Assembly (NCBI GenBank): GCA_913044255.1
Contig: CAJWOI010000180.1
Coordinates: 1 to 5,992, forward strand
DNA: 5,992 nt
Origin: an uncultured Alphaproteobacteria bacterium
Lineage (GTDB): Bacteria; Pseudomonadota; Alphaproteobacteria; UBA7887
Reading direction: 5' to 3'
The notes under the pieces are model-generated. The model was given only the letters and a program-made list of their open reading frames with translations, was not told where the DNA came from and did no database searches. The first letter of the stretch is position 1. Each line of letters begins with the position of its first letter. Shown here piece by piece: positions 5,662-5,992 of the stretch. Made by a program: the position numbers and the translations under genes.

Positions 5662-5992
5662 TCAAACGGCGGCGGTAAAATTCAGCTCGGGAAATTTCTT
5701 ATCCAGTGACTCCTGCAACATATCGAAGTAGTTATTGGCGCCGCCGAAGTAAACAAGTGTACTTGGCCCCTTACCAGGAATATTTGAGCCAACAAACCAG
5801 CTTTTTGCTTCGTGTCCATATTTCATTACTGTCAGGTCTATCACCTCGGCAGCATGATCGCCCCACTGTTTCTCTGCGCTTTCACTAACATCCATCGATG
5901 CATAGTTCTGATTTTCCATGTGTTTAATACACGCGGAAATCCACTTAATATTTTCTTCAATGGTGGTTGGCAGATTTGCGAAGGGCGCTTGC
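5662..5992 (-). CDS. C-terminal end of a Baeyer-Villiger monooxygenase, 5' part beyond the window
   Basis: The frame is open from the right edge: codons run upstream of the internal ATG at 5919 without a stop, so that ATG is not the start. The visible 109 residues begin QAPFANLPTTIEENIKWI and include SWFVGSNIPGK, then YFGGANNY, ending NFTAAV. The PFANLP, NIPGK and Y-x-GG-xxx-Y motifs are those of the C-terminal part of flavin- and NADPH-dependent cyclohexanone/cyclopentanone-type Baeyer-Villiger monooxygenases, which insert one oxygen atom next to a ketone to give an ester or lactone in the cytoplasm. The FAD- and NADPH-binding parts lie outside. It is the first of three same-strand genes and is followed by a 235-base gap, so it may or may not share a transcript with the VOC gene. 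Substrate cannot be told from this piece. Confidence 0.88.
   Translation of the reverse strand, partial: QAPFANLPTTIEENIKWISACIKHMENQNYASMDVSESAEKQWGDHAAEVIDLTVMKYGHEAKSWFVGSNIPGKGPSTLVYFGGANNYFDMLQESLDKKFPELNFTAAV

Noticed and set aside
5403..5678. Plus-strand frame of 91 codons between the VOC and monooxygenase genes
   Set aside because: It starts antisense inside the VOC signal peptide, crosses the REP-like copy, and its product is Lys/Ser-rich without any domain; most likely chance.
5662..5919. Stand-alone 85-residue gene starting at ATG5919
   Set aside because: The frame stays open to the window edge, and the upstream residues (PFANLP onward) continue the monooxygenase C-terminus, so this is the tail of a longer gene.

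Overview
The window looks like a piece of a gammaproteobacterial chromosome, possibly marine. This is an inference from the gene mix (periplasmic cytochrome c/PQQ dehydrogenase, Baeyer-Villiger monooxygenase, CopD), the integron-cassette-like half-sites and the short REP-like signatures; nothing here fixes the taxon. Base composition is uneven: the small gene at 1164-1568 is AT-rich (21 G/C in the 60 bases 1261-1320), while the VOC gene is GC-rich (39 G/C in 4321-4380).

Left part (1-863): the first 759 bases are the minus-strand 5' part of a CopD-family copper membrane protein that runs off the left edge. Upstream of it lie a weak promoter candidate and a perfect 11-bp tandem duplication.

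Middle (864-2014): a small accessory patch without any transposase. It is bounded by a perfect 18-bp inverted repeat (864-881 and 1952-1969), and a third near-identical copy at 1006-1023 also delimits a 160-bp MITE-like unit. Inside is one well-formed gene (1164-1568) for a 134-residue four-helix membrane protein. It is flanked by GTTAGGCG upstream and CGCCTAAC downstream, the arrangement of an integron gene cassette whose attC right half has been lost. Next come several copies of a GCC-RAW-AGCGGA repeat and a pair of inverted ends (1719-1835) that resemble IS21-family termini with nothing left between them.

Right part (2015-5992): three minus-strand genes, in transcription order a Baeyer-Villiger monooxygenase (only its C-terminal 109 residues are in the window), a secreted protein with two VOC domains, and a secreted cytochrome c/PQQ beta-propeller alcohol dehydrogenase of the polyvinyl-alcohol-dehydrogenase type. 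Gaps of 193-235 bases separate them, so they may be separate transcription units of one catabolic neighbourhood. A plausible joint role is periplasmic oxidation of an alcohol to a ketone followed by cytoplasmic conversion of a ketone to an ester or lactone; the VOC protein's role is unknown. No tRNA, rRNA, CRISPR array or strong intrinsic terminator was seen.
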